Below are positions 47,682 to 57,429 of a stretch of 64,000 bases of DNA, in pieces. Source of the DNA: Mesodorylaimus sp. YZB2_4 (taxonomy: Eukaryota > Nematoda > Enoplea > Dorylaimida > Dorylaimidae); the NCBI GenBank assembly GCA_030248295.1, contig JASANH010000626.1:2356001-2420000 (forward strand). Reading direction: 5' to 3'. The notes below the pieces were generated by a model. That model did not search any database and had not been told where the DNA came from. It saw only the letters and a program-made list of their open reading frames with translations. The position numbers were made by a program, and so were the translations under genes. Each line of letters begins with the position of its first letter. Positions within the stretch are counted from its first letter, which is position 1.

Positions 47682-48746
47682 GTGACCTTAGCGAACAAGT
47701 TTTACTCTAGTTCGTGTAGTTAGATTCTTAGATCAAGAGATGTCGCATAGAAAAAATGTCCAATAGTTAATAGTTGTTCTGAGGCAATAGTGCTTGTGTT
47801 TCAAATAGTTCGTTTTTTATTGTAATTATTTCAGCCTGCTCTCGAAAATGGAAACATGGTGAAATGAAAATTCCTCGCTAATTACCTTGTCTGAAGTCGC
47901 ATCTCAAAAACACGCTGTGAAAAAAGATTTATCGTGGGGGTAGAGATGAGGGAATGCTAGAGTTCAGATTTATTGACCCAGAGCTGCATGGGTGGGTCCA
48001 TCTTCTCCATCCTCCAATGAATTTCTTCTCGTTCTATCTAATGAGGCAGCAGGGACAAAATTTGTCCTCATACAAAATATGATGAGACTAAGCCTACTTC
48101 CATGAGCAGTAGGGTAGGGAGAAGGGATTACAGCCTTTAAACGGTGAGACACGCGGTGAAAAATGCTTCCATGGGCAGAGGAGAATGGACTTGAACAGAG
48201 CAGAGGAGAATGGACTAAAATGGACTAAACAATCGAAGCATCTGAGAGAAACCAAAGGAGAGCAGCACTGCAGCTTGTAGAATGAAGGGAAATCTCTACT
48301 TATCTAAATCATGCATTCCTTATTTTTCCGCAGCCGCGCAGGTCTGGTTTAATGGCGAGAGGGAGTGACTTGTTAAGCTTACGCGCACGTCAACCAAGTC
48401 TGCTGACCTGAGTCACTGGCATCACTCTCCCTGACCGGTGATGATCTCACGATCAGCATGCAGCTTCGTGCAGAGGATCCATTGCCCGACAGGTTCTGCA
48501 GTTGGCCTAAGAGTACTCTAAGTGTTATCGTTGGTAACTGCTGTCTTTTTCACGAGGCCGATGAATATTTCTGTACCGAACACCCGTAATTATTTTCTAT
48601 CCTGCGACCGACAAGCTAAGAAAAAGAAAATTTTATCAACTTCCTGTCCTTTCCACGTTTCACCGGTAGCGCCACAGCTGGACTCCCTTTTCTAGCGCAT
48701 AGTAGAATGCAATTATACATGCATGTCCGCTGACCTCTGTTTTCAG
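47682..48746. other. No gene; innexin 3' flank
   Basis: No supported coding exon. It ends at the polypyrimidine tract that precedes the collagen fragment. Confidence 0.4.
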
Positions 48747-48924
48747 TGAAGCGACAAAGGGCCCGATGGCACCGGAGTCCAGCTTTGGTCCCAAAAAGGC
48801 CTGGCTCGGATGGTGGGAAGGGGGCGCCAGGGCCAAAGGGGCAGTTTTGGTGGCCACGGATGCACAATATTGCCCTTGGCCACATCGCAATAGGGTCAAG
48901 AAGTTGAAGGCGGCCAAAGCATAG
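48747..48924 (+). pseudogene. Degenerate copy of the cuticle collagen last exon
   Basis: The acceptor CTGTTTTCAG, the following bases and the 3' end match exon 3 of 21955-22888 (for example ATGCACAATATTG, CACATCGCAATA and GTCAAGAAGTT). The end still reads DAQYCPWPHRNRVKKLKAAK and a stop, but one signature Cys is now Trp. The Gly-X-Y region has lost its frame through indels. Similarity continues about 30 bases past the stop. No exons 1-2 are nearby. Confidence 0.8.
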
Positions 48925-49033
48925 TGCCGGGTGTCGCGCATATTTGATCGACTTTGTGCCCGCCTCTACGATACTAGTGGTGTCATACGCAGGTACAACC
49001 CTAGCAGGGCTGAAGTGGGCATTAAGCTGGAAG

Positions 49034-49155
49034 TATAGTTCGATGCGATGCATCAAATAAGCTTGCGATGAGACGTTTTAGGCACCTTTTTACATTGTCA
49101 GTTGACCCAAAAGTGTCGCATCGCACGCTTATTTGACGCATCACATCGAACTATA
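49034..49155. mobile_element. MITE-like inverted-repeat element (122 bp)
   Basis: The left end TATAGTTCGATGCGATGCAT continues into CAAATAAGCTTGCGATG. The right end is its near-perfect reverse complement (CGCATCGCACGCTTATTTGA and then CATCGAACTATA). The arms are about 40 bp around a 40-bp centre, with TA at both ends. No coding capacity. Confidence 0.65.
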
Positions 49156-49962
49156 CCTTGGGCTTTAGAGTCGTCAGAAGTAAATTGACTTGGCATGACT
49201 GTTATCCCATCGGATCCTTTACTAGCCAAAATTAAAACTTATTCGCTGTTCACTGTTTATTCCTCACGTAAACGCTTCAGCGCACTAAGATCGTGGGACA
49301 CGCAGGAAATATAGCATAAGCAGCTCAGTCAAAGAACACACAACAAAGCAGCACTCGAAAGACCCTGTAAAAAACATCAGTGCTGTACATATGTCCGCGC
49401 CAGTTCAGAACTGAATTTGCTCCGTAAAATAGTGGTCGAATGTTCAAAGCACTGCTCAAAAGCCTTGGTCCTATTGTAGTGCTATTTTCAGGTGAAAACG
49501 GTGAATGCTCTTTTTCAACTCTTTCACCCATCCCCCTACCTGGCTCTAATACATGTCTGAAACGAGCATTCGGGTAATCGTGCCTACCATGTTAAAATTT
49601 GCGTGCCCCTCCAATCTACAGGACACCAGGCGTGTATCCACCAGAATTTCACACGCAGATGAACTATATGTCGAGTCGGCGAGCATTCGGCCAGTAATTT
49701 TCAATGAATGCGTAGCTGAACTTGTTTTATCATCTGTCTCAGCTGATGTGGAAAAGCTCAACGACGGAAGGAATCAAAGAGTAAAATTCCTGCCAGAGTT
49801 CTCCTCATGAAGTAAATACCGTATTATCCGAGGCCTGTTTACTCTGCAGCATATGTGGAGTCATCTTTGCACAGGTCAAAGTGGGGACGGAACCGTGCAT
49901 GCTTCCCTTGCTTCGAGACTGCAAACACTTATGCACATTTTTATCCAACTCCCAACTCAAAA
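49156..49962. other. No confident gene
   Basis: An 85-residue plus-strand frame (49553-49810) has an equally open antisense frame and no motif. Confidence 0.35.
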
Positions 49963-50374
49963 ATGAAGCTATTTGCCCTCTTTATAATTTCAGATTTTCT
50001 TAGCACTACTGTCTTTGCCAGACATGAGGGGTCTGGTGGAAACCACCCTGAACCTACCCTACTGGCCTTGAGCCTCAGTGGTACATTAGGTTGAATTTGG
50101 GGAAGAGTGATGATTCGCAGAAAGCTGCCAGGACAGCTGCCTTTTTTGGCAATTTGCAGAACCTATTGCGTAATGTCTTGACGTATCCTTCGTATAATTC
50201 AAATCAGAAAACACTGGCTGAAAATCTAGCTAATCAAGTCAGAAATGGAGGATTTTGTGGTTTAGCACCTGGAAATTCTTACGGAACTGAATTCGGTGAG
50301 AACTTTTTGGCTGATGAGTGACATTCAAATGGTTACTGACTTGATTGTTGCTTTCAGCAAACATTGCCAGATAA
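49963..50374 (+). CDS. Small secreted protein, one frame problem
   Basis: The ATG at 49963 starts a signal peptide (MKLFALFIISDFLSTTVFA) followed by RHEGSGGNHPEP. The frame stops at 50092-50094, while an overlapping +1 frame continues (AARTAAFFGNLQNLLRNVL, ENLANQVRNGGFCGLAPG) to 50295. A GTGAGA donor there joins in phase to 50358-50374, which ends ANIAR and a stop. Either a base is missing or extra near 50085, or the first exon splices differently. The family is unknown; it lies just upstream of the EB/lustrin cluster. Confidence 0.4.
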
Positions 50375-50732
50375 GTATAGAGCATCAAGTGCGATGGTAT
50401 GCCTATGATTGATTCATGATGTGGAGTCTTCATGTGATGTCCACTGACCTTTGTATTTAGCTAGACGTTAGTTGGTAAATGCCTGAAAAGGAGGTTATTA
50501 ATAAAGGGGGAGGGTGTCTGGATTAGCATTTACGTATACCTACCCATGAATGGATATGTGGATGGACATGGACTCCTATGCATGGATATGTGAATCCATT
50601 CTTGAATGATATGAATCCATCCGTGGAACACGTGGGCTGCACTATGGAGTGGATCCACAGTGGATCTTTGTAAAGCAGGGAATCTGCGTCGCCATTGAAT
50701 GAGGAGGTATTTGATGTCAAAAACAATGCCGG
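50375..50732. other. No gene; GGATCCA-like simple sequence
   Basis: 50530-50670 repeats short phrases such as ATGGATATGTG and ATCCA/TGGAT, similar in style to 53440-53625. Confidence 0.45.
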
Positions 50733-50905
50733 CCTCGTGGCCTGGTGGGTTAGGCGTCTGCCTCTCACGCCAGGTGCGCAGTTTACGGGCGAGTGTTCGA
50801 CTCGCGGGCCGGTAAATCATTTCGTGTAAAATGTGTCCCTTCACCCTCGAGTGCGCATAAGCGTTTGGTGATGTGGTAAAACATGAACATGAACATGAAC
50901 ATGAT
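50733..50905 (+). mobile_element. tRNA-derived SINE with microsatellite tail
   Basis: The head has a polymerase III A-box-like segment (TGGCCTGGTGG) and a B-box-like segment (GTGTTCGACTCGC). The latter forms a perfect five-pair T-arm (GCGAG/CTCGC) around TGTTCGA. A possible anticodon stem (GGCGT/ACGCC) lies between them, but the acceptor stem is decayed. A non-tRNA body of about 60 bases follows, then (ACATGA)n at about 50880-50905. This layout is that of a SINE, not a working tRNA gene. Confidence 0.6.
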
Positions 50906-51092
50906 GCGAACCACAGCCAGATACAGCAATGGGAAGGGCATACTCGTATCCCATCAAGGCACCGAAACAATGACCTGGCAGGACGCTCGCCACATCCATG
51001 TCAAAGTCGAAGTACGAAGTTGTAATTCTTCTGCGTGTAGGCGTGTTTTTGTCACTTTCTAGCGACAAGTTTCCACTGACAACAACTTTCAA

Positions 51093-51145
51093 AACATCTG
51101 CTGTATTCATTGTAGTCGACAACTATAATGAATACAGCAGATGTT
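51093..51145. repeat. Inverted repeat (24-bp arms, 5-base loop)
   Basis: AACATCTGCTGTATTCATTG at 51093 pairs with CAATGAATACAGCAGATGTT-like sequence ending at 51145. There is one mismatch in 24 positions. Confidence 0.8.
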
Positions 51146-51338
51146 TATGTTTTGCTCATGACTGCATGTTTCCTGATTTAGAAAAGGGAGAGGACGATTT
51201 ATCTTGCGTGTTTATACCCGGGAATTCTTCAAAACGAATGATGGAATTGCAATAACATAAATTGAACAATGCCAGTTTTTTATCTCTTGTATGCGTCGCA
51301 TTGCACTTCGCTCAGTTCTACTAACTCGAAATTCAAAA
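51133..51338 (+). promoter_or_regulatory. Duplicated upstream region of EB/lustrin gene 1
   Basis: This block aligns with 54047-54248 upstream of gene 2. CAGCAGATGTTT, the segment AGAGACGATTTATCTTGCGT (GAGGACGATTTATCTTGCGT here) and GTCGCATTGCA near the start codon are conserved. The 19-base core ACGATTTATCTTGCGTGTT is identical in both and is a candidate control element. Confidence 0.55.
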
Positions 51339-52863
51339 ATGTTTAAGATTATTGTTTTGGTTGCATTTTGTCAATTATCGGCATCTGAAGTAACGGAAGA
51401 TGATTTGAAAAAATATTTGGGTCTGAATGTCGATGATCTGGAGGGTAAAAGAACGGTCGGCATGTGCGCTGGCCTACAATGATGTTTGATTTCTAGAAGT
51501 GACCTGGAAAGATTGGGTGAATAACAACCCTAGCGTTCTTCCAGCTTATTATTGGCCAGTTCCGATCTGTTACGAAAAAGACTACAATCAAAGTAAGTAG
51601 CGTTTTGGAATAGGGGCCGAGAGAGCTGAAAAATAAATTTAAAAAATTCTGTGGGTTTTGACATGTGTGACAAAAGACGGATGTTACCATCCGATTACTC
51701 CAGACAGGAAAATGCATTTCGCACAATCGGGGTGACGTTGGTAAGCGCTCTCGATGGCTTCAATCGTAGTCGACAATGGCTTAATGCGCACCCAATTCGA
51801 GAGAAAGACTATTTATCAAGAAATACTCTACCTTTGAACTGACGATGAACGCATGCACCCCTGCGAGCGCGCCTGACGGTGAACCGTGTGGAAGGGGTGT
51901 CCTGGGCGGGATTCAGAACCAGGAGCACTCTGACGCCACTGCCCTGCCCTGCTGTGTTACAACGGCGAGTCCGATTCTGTACTTTTCTGCCCATAATATT
52001 GAGCAAACTTCAATTTTTCAGCCTTCAGAGAATGTTGCAACATCAGCGAAAATTGCGACCAATCGCAGAACCTTGCTTGTTATCGAGGTTTCTGCACTTG
52101 CAAACCTGACTACTTCCCAGATCAAAACTGGACAACTTGTGAATATAGACCAAGTACGATAAAAAGCCCATCCTCTAAAATGCATGGTGTAATGTCGGAG
52201 CTTTTCAGGAAAAGAACTCGGTGAGAGTTGTTCCACTGATGATAACTGTTATGCTGCTTTTGCGACCTGTGTGAACGGCACTTGCAGTTGCAAGGACGGG
52301 TTCACTCAAGAAGGCTGGACATGCAAACCGATTGGTAAAACTTTTATCCTGTTGGTAAAATACTAGTACGTTTATTTGGCTGACCCCATTCAGAATACGA
52401 CTGCCCTTATAAATCACCATTGAGCGTGAAAGGCTTCCTGTGGACATGTACCATGAGCACGACCGACAGTGGCTGTCCAAGCGGCTACTGGTGTGTCCAG
52501 CCGATCACCAATCAACGCCCCGAGTTCAAAAAAACAGTGCACTATACGTCGACTAATTTCGAATTCCATGGAAAGAACTATAGGCAACCGCTAACTTTGC
52601 TGGTCGAAAAGAGCTACTGCTGCCCTTCAGTACCAATGTTCGAGCTGTCAAAAATAAAACCTGTGCGCGGCAGGGAACGAGTATTCTCCGATGTATGCCT
52701 GTATGGCAGGCCATTTAACACCACCAACTCTCCGTGTCCAATAGAAACCCACTATTGGTACGATGGCATTGGTGCTGGAATCGTATGTTGTCCGAATCCT
52801 TGCCTTAAACATCCCTCTGTCCAACCGACTGTCGTGGATGGTAAGTGCACATACAATATCTAA
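51339..52863 (+). CDS. Secreted EB-module/lustrin-like cysteine-rich protein 1
   Basis: Five exons in phase: 51339-51444, 51497-51592, 52022-52153, 52209-52334 and 52394-52863 (930 nt, 309 residues). A signal peptide (MFKIIVLVAFCQLSAS) precedes EVTEDDLKKYLGLNVDDL, a conserved segment of the cluster. Exon 2 has TWKDWVNNNP. Exons 3 and 4 each encode an EB-type module (CCNISENCDQ..CTCKPDYF; CYAAFATCVNGTCSCKDGF). Exon 5 is a lustrin-like domain with CPSGYWCV, SYCCPSVP, CLYGRPFN and VCCPNPC. Such proteins are secreted and disulphide-rich; a cuticle, eggshell or host-interface role is speculative. The 429-nt intron 2 looks like it contains inserted sequence. Confidence 0.82.
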
Positions 52864-54046
52864 CGATCCTCTGGCCTGATGCAGTTTCTTAATATCCGCA
52901 TATTCGATTGCGTATGTTTCGCTTGGAGGTTGTTGTGGTTTCTCTGCAGCCCCTGATGGTGATTTGATCACCCATCTGTGTCGTGCACAATACTCTTTAT
53001 ACATACGTATCTCTTGTAAGGAAATTGGTGCTGGGATTACTTAAGTAGTGTGAGTTTGTTTTTATTCAGGAAATCCTGCTGGATCATCTTTGTTATTGTC
53101 TAATACATAGTTAAAGTTGCAGCTTTCCACTGTAACTGAACCAAAAGCGCTTATCGCTGCTTTAAATCAGCTAGGATGGATGGAACATCCAGATATAACC
53201 TGGTTTCTTTGAGTATATACTCGCTCTCCATGTTCCCGCATAGTGGCGCGTGTACATTCTCAAAGAAAAGAGATAGAAGTTCCCGCCAAAAATTTGTGAT
53301 GCCAAGTCCTAGTCATCAACTTTCCTCTGTCAAGACATGGATCGCGAAGTCCCTTCACGTGGGGCGTCAAGTAATGAAGGTACGTATCAGTACACCTGTG
53401 CCGCATGTGTGAGCCGACGTGCCACTTCCACGATGTTCAAAACTGTATAGACCTGGACCTGGCTATTGACCTGGAACCACATGGAGCCACGCACTTCCAC
53501 ATGGATTCCATGGAAACGTGGATCCATCGCACATCCACGCGGAAATACCTGGAACCACGCGGAATTCTGACTTCCACGTGGTTTCCACACAGATCCACCG
53601 TGGACTGGCATGGAACTAGAACATGAGCTTTCTCGAATTGTGTGGTCTGATGAGCGTCACGGCCGCGACCACAGCGACTACAATTGGCTTTGTTGATTAG
53701 AAAGTGTTTGCTGCCGATGCGAACTGCAGCCAGATGAAGCAATAATTCAAACGTAAATAAAACTGAGACGCTCACATATTCTCCATGAAAAAAGGAGAAA
53801 TAAACAGTATGCATGTTCTATAGTTCATCTTGTACTGCAAGTATGCAATATGGGTGTGACACAATATGCTGCCAATCCTGAGTCTCTGTTGCATGCTGGG
53901 AGTAATGAGTTGTGTCGCCTGTTTCAGGCCCCAGAAGCATTAGCTTAATTGATGATGGTAATAAGGCAGTCGGACGTAGGACGCACATCGCGCCAGTGTC
54001 ATGCGAATACGCAACTCCAGCGTGCGTCTTCGCTGAGCAACTAACT
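52864..54046. other. No gene; 3' flank and simple repeats
   Basis: Includes the low-complexity block at 53440-53625. No supported exon. Confidence 0.4.
53440..53625. repeat. Degenerate CCACGTGGA/GGAACC repeats
   Basis: Many copies of short, partly palindromic phrases: TGGAACCAC, TTCCACATGG, CCACGCGG, ATCCACCGTGG. Similar phrases occur at 50530-50670. Confidence 0.6.
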
Positions 54047-54248
54047 CAGCAGATGTTTCTGTTTTGATCATGGGCGCATGTTTGCCTATTTAGAAAAGGA
54101 GAGACGATTTATCTTGCGTGTTTAAACCTGAATGAGTCGTCAAAAGAATAGTTGGGAATTCTCATGATATAAATGGATATATGCCAGTTTTCATGTTTCG
54201 TGTTCGTCGCATTGCAGCTCGCTAGGTCCTACTGATGCGAAAGTCAAA
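54047..54248 (+). promoter_or_regulatory. Duplicated upstream region of EB/lustrin gene 2
   Basis: Partner of 51133-51338. It keeps CAGCAGATGTTT and ACGATTTATCTTGCGTGTT at similar distances from the start codon. GATATAAATGGATATA at about 54169 could serve as TATA-like sequence. Confidence 0.55.
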
Positions 54249-55877
54249 ATGTTGTTTAAGATTTTTGTTTTGGTTGCGTTTTGTCAGTTATCAGCATCTG
54301 AAGTAACGGAAGATGACTTGAAAAAATATTTGGGTCTAAATGTCAACGACCTGAAAGGTGACAGGATGCTCGTCTTTGGCATCAGCCTACAATATCATGC
54401 TTGATTTTAAGAGGTGACCTGGAAAGATTGGGTGAATAACAACCCTAGTGTTCTCCCTGCTTATTATTGGCCAGTGCCCGTCTGCTACGAGAAAGACTAC
54501 AATCAGAGTAAATGGCTTCTTCTGCTATCTGAGAATCCTTGGCAGAGATGGAAGTTGACAGCTGTACTGGAAGAGGGATTCTTAATACCGGAACCAAGGA
54601 GTTTAGTGTCGTGAACTAGTGGAGTCCACGTAATGAAAGGAAAAACTTAAAATTTCCAGTTTTTTCTATTGTATAGACAGTCTCCCGTTTAGTTTCCCCT
54701 CCTAGGTCTCATTGGTTACAATCCTCATCCCCCCTTCCCCTGGGCAGTGTGGGTACTTTTCTGCGTCAGTGTGGAGGTCCACCCAACGGAGACCATGCCT
54801 CAATGACTGCGAGGAAGGTAGGAACTGTGCTCATTGACTGAATAGCACCGCGGATGCTTGTCTGTTGTCCTTAGCGAGGGCCCCTAAACCAGCAACTGTA
54901 CTGATTGGCTGGTTGTGAGTGTCCTATCCCACCGCCTGACTTCAAAAGCCAGCGACCCCTGGCGAAAGTGGCGGGTGGAATACTTTCATACATCTTTCAA
55001 CAAAGCAAAATTCTTAAAGTTTGTTCACCCTTATAGCCTACAAAAGTTGTTGCAACATTACTGATAATTGCGACCAAACTCAGAACCTCGCTTGTTATGG
55101 CGGGTTCTGCACTTGTAAACCTGATTACTTCCCAGATCAATACCAGAAAACTTGCGAATACAGACCAAGTAAGTGATGAAAAGCTGTTCATATAAGGCAT
55201 AATATCTAATGTTTTAAGAAAAAGAACTGGGTCAAACTTGTTCCGCTAATGACAACTGTTATGCTGCTTTTGCAACCTGTGAGAAAGGCATTTGCAGTTG
55301 CAAGGACGGTTTCATTCGGGAAGGATGGACTTGTAAGCCAGTTGGTGAGTGAACTTCAGTGACTAAATTCTAAGACTAGTATTGCGATTTATTAAATATT
55401 ATTTCAGAATATGATTGCCCTTATAAAAGACCGTTGACTGTAAAAGGCTTCCTCTGGACATGCACCATGAACACGATGAATAGTGGCTGTCCAAGCGGCT
55501 ACTGGTGCGTCGAGCCGATCACCAGTCAACGCCCCGAGTTCCTAACAACTATTCGCTATATTTCAAGAGGTTTCAAAGCTCAACAACAAAATTATCGACG
55601 TCCACGGATCATTCGGGTCGAAAAAAGCTATTGTTGCCCATCAGTGCCAATGTTCGCATTGCCGACGATCACTCCTTTTGGCGACAGGCTGCGGATATTC
55701 GCCGATGTGTGCTTGTACGGCAAGCCACTAAATACCACCAGTTCTCCATGTCCACCGGAAACACATTATTTGTACGATGGCATTGGTGCCGGGCGCGTAT
55801 GCTGCCCTAATCCTTGCCTCACACATCCCTCTGTGTGGTCGACTATCGTGGATGGTAAGTGCACATACAAGATCTGA
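54249..55877 (+). CDS. Secreted EB-module/lustrin-like cysteine-rich protein 2
   Basis: Five exons: 54249-54357, 54412-54507, 55037-55168, 55219-55344 and 55408-55877 (933 nt, 310 residues). Exons 2-5 have exactly the same lengths as in gene 1, and the two proteins are close throughout: signal peptide MLFKIFVLVAFCQLSAS, EVTEDDLKKYLGLNVNDL, TWKDWVNNNP, two EB modules, CPSGYWCVEP, SYCCPSVP, CLYGKPLN, VCCPNPC. The tandem unit is about 2.91 kb. Intron 2 (529 nt) shares little with intron 2 of gene 1, so insertions came after duplication. Confidence 0.85.
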
Positions 55878-56596
55878 TTATTCTCTAGCCTTCTGCAGTT
55901 TCTGGGACAGCTGCTTGACATAATGCGTGTGTATGCTTCGCGCAAATGTTATAGTCGTTTCTTATGTTCTTTATTTTTCTGTATTCTTGCGTCATATAGC
56001 AACCAGCAGTAGCTGCGCTGCATAACGTCTTTATCTACTGTACATTAGAAAATACTTGGTGTTTCAGTGAGTTTGCCCATGCAGGAAATCCTTTTTCTTG
56101 TGTTTCTGTAATTGTGCGATAAAGCAAAAGGAGGAACACTGAACCCAAAACACAGTTTAAGCTAGACTATACATACTGCTGTTTCCACCCACCTCGGGAC
56201 CATGGCCAGAAAAATACATGGCATCAAATGACCGAAACTTTAGAGAGCCAAAACTGATAAACGATAAACAGGGCAAGCACGCGATTTCAAACGCGCTATT
56301 CGTTGGCTGCTCTTAACCACGCAATATAACAGCTATCCGACATGAAAAACAGTTCCATTCGGAAACCGAATTGTTGCAAATCGATTGTACAGTATATTTT
56401 AAGAAACCTCAGCAAACCGTGCCACCTGCCGGTCAACAAAATGACGAAATATTTCTGGGTTTCCGACATTATCCAGTTCTGCATATGACGTCTTCCTAAA
56501 CAGGATTTAAGACACCAACACGTGCCCACATTAAGTTCTTTCTTTCTTTCTTTCTCCACCTCGAAGGTTGTTACTGCCTTGCAGTGCGCTGTCACA
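55878..56596. other. No gene recognised
   Basis: 3' flank of gene 2; the first 40 bases resemble the 3' flank of gene 1. The rest holds nothing supported. Confidence 0.35.
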
Positions 56597-56711
56597 ATGC
56601 ACTGCGTGTTGGCGGGTCTTGTGGTGTCTTCAGTTCTCTCACTTGTGACTAATGAAGTGAATGAAAGTGATTTGCAACGACAGCTTGGAATCGACGTTAG
56701 TATGTTGAATG
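56597..56711 (+). pseudogene. Orphan first exon of an EB/lustrin gene
   Basis: MHCVLAGLVVSSVLSLV, a signal peptide, is followed by NEVNESDLQRQLGIDVSML, which aligns with the conserved post-signal segment of the three full genes. Where they have G|GTAAAA or G|GTGACA, this copy has GATGAGC, so the donor is gone. No module exons follow before the next gene at 57430. Confidence 0.6.
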
Positions 56712-57429
56712 ATGAGCAAATTTGGACGCAGTTTGACATGGAAATGTCAAATATGCAGATACCTGGCACCTTATTTATTCATAGGCAGCTTCACAGGGCC
56801 ATAGGGTAACGGAGATTGGGCCTATATCGCCAGGCCACCATACAAAATCTTTAGGCTTCGTAAAAGGACAGGGAAACAAATTTTCTGCTGCTGGCCATTA
56901 CCACTCGGCACCATCATATTCAGGAATAAAAAGACGGGGTCAGAGCTTTCACGTGTCCAACCCTACCCTGGTCGTGACTTCCAAAAACGTCGTACGTCGT
57001 GCCTGTCTATTATCTTGCGAAATCTTTGCCTAGAAGCGAGAATTCTCTTCCTAACGATAAAAAACCAATGCTGTTCATTCCCATAATCAGGTTGTCATAA
57101 CTGGTCCTTACGTGGGTACGTACATCCGGCACGCCCTAATTTATACTCGTATAATTCAATGCCCCGTCGCACAAAAGTCATGCCAAGGCAAGTTCCAACT
57201 GATTTCGCCCTGTTATGGCATGATGATGCGTATGATATCAGCATCGCAGGGGCGGGCGCATAGTCGAAAAGCGCGTAAAACTGGAAAAATGTCCAAGCGA
57301 CGTCGATGGGATCTTTAGTGAGTGTTCATCTTCATGACAACTTTTTGAGTTAAGATGACTTGACATGACATGCAACGGGGCTCCAGAGGAGCCGCAGCTG
57401 TGGCTCTTTTTAATTTCTTTCGAATAACA
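56712..57429. other. No gene recognised
   Basis: Short frames only. I looked for EB or lustrin exons belonging to the orphan first exon and found none. Confidence 0.4.

Noticed and set aside
49553..49810. 85-residue plus-strand frame
   Set aside because: The antisense frame is equally open and there is no supporting feature.
51845..51960. tRNA- or SINE-like sequence inside intron 2 of EB/lustrin gene 1 (minus strand GGTTCTGAATCCCG)
   Set aside because: The B-box has an insertion and no T-arm forms; the intron is clearly enlarged but the inserted sequence is not identifiable.
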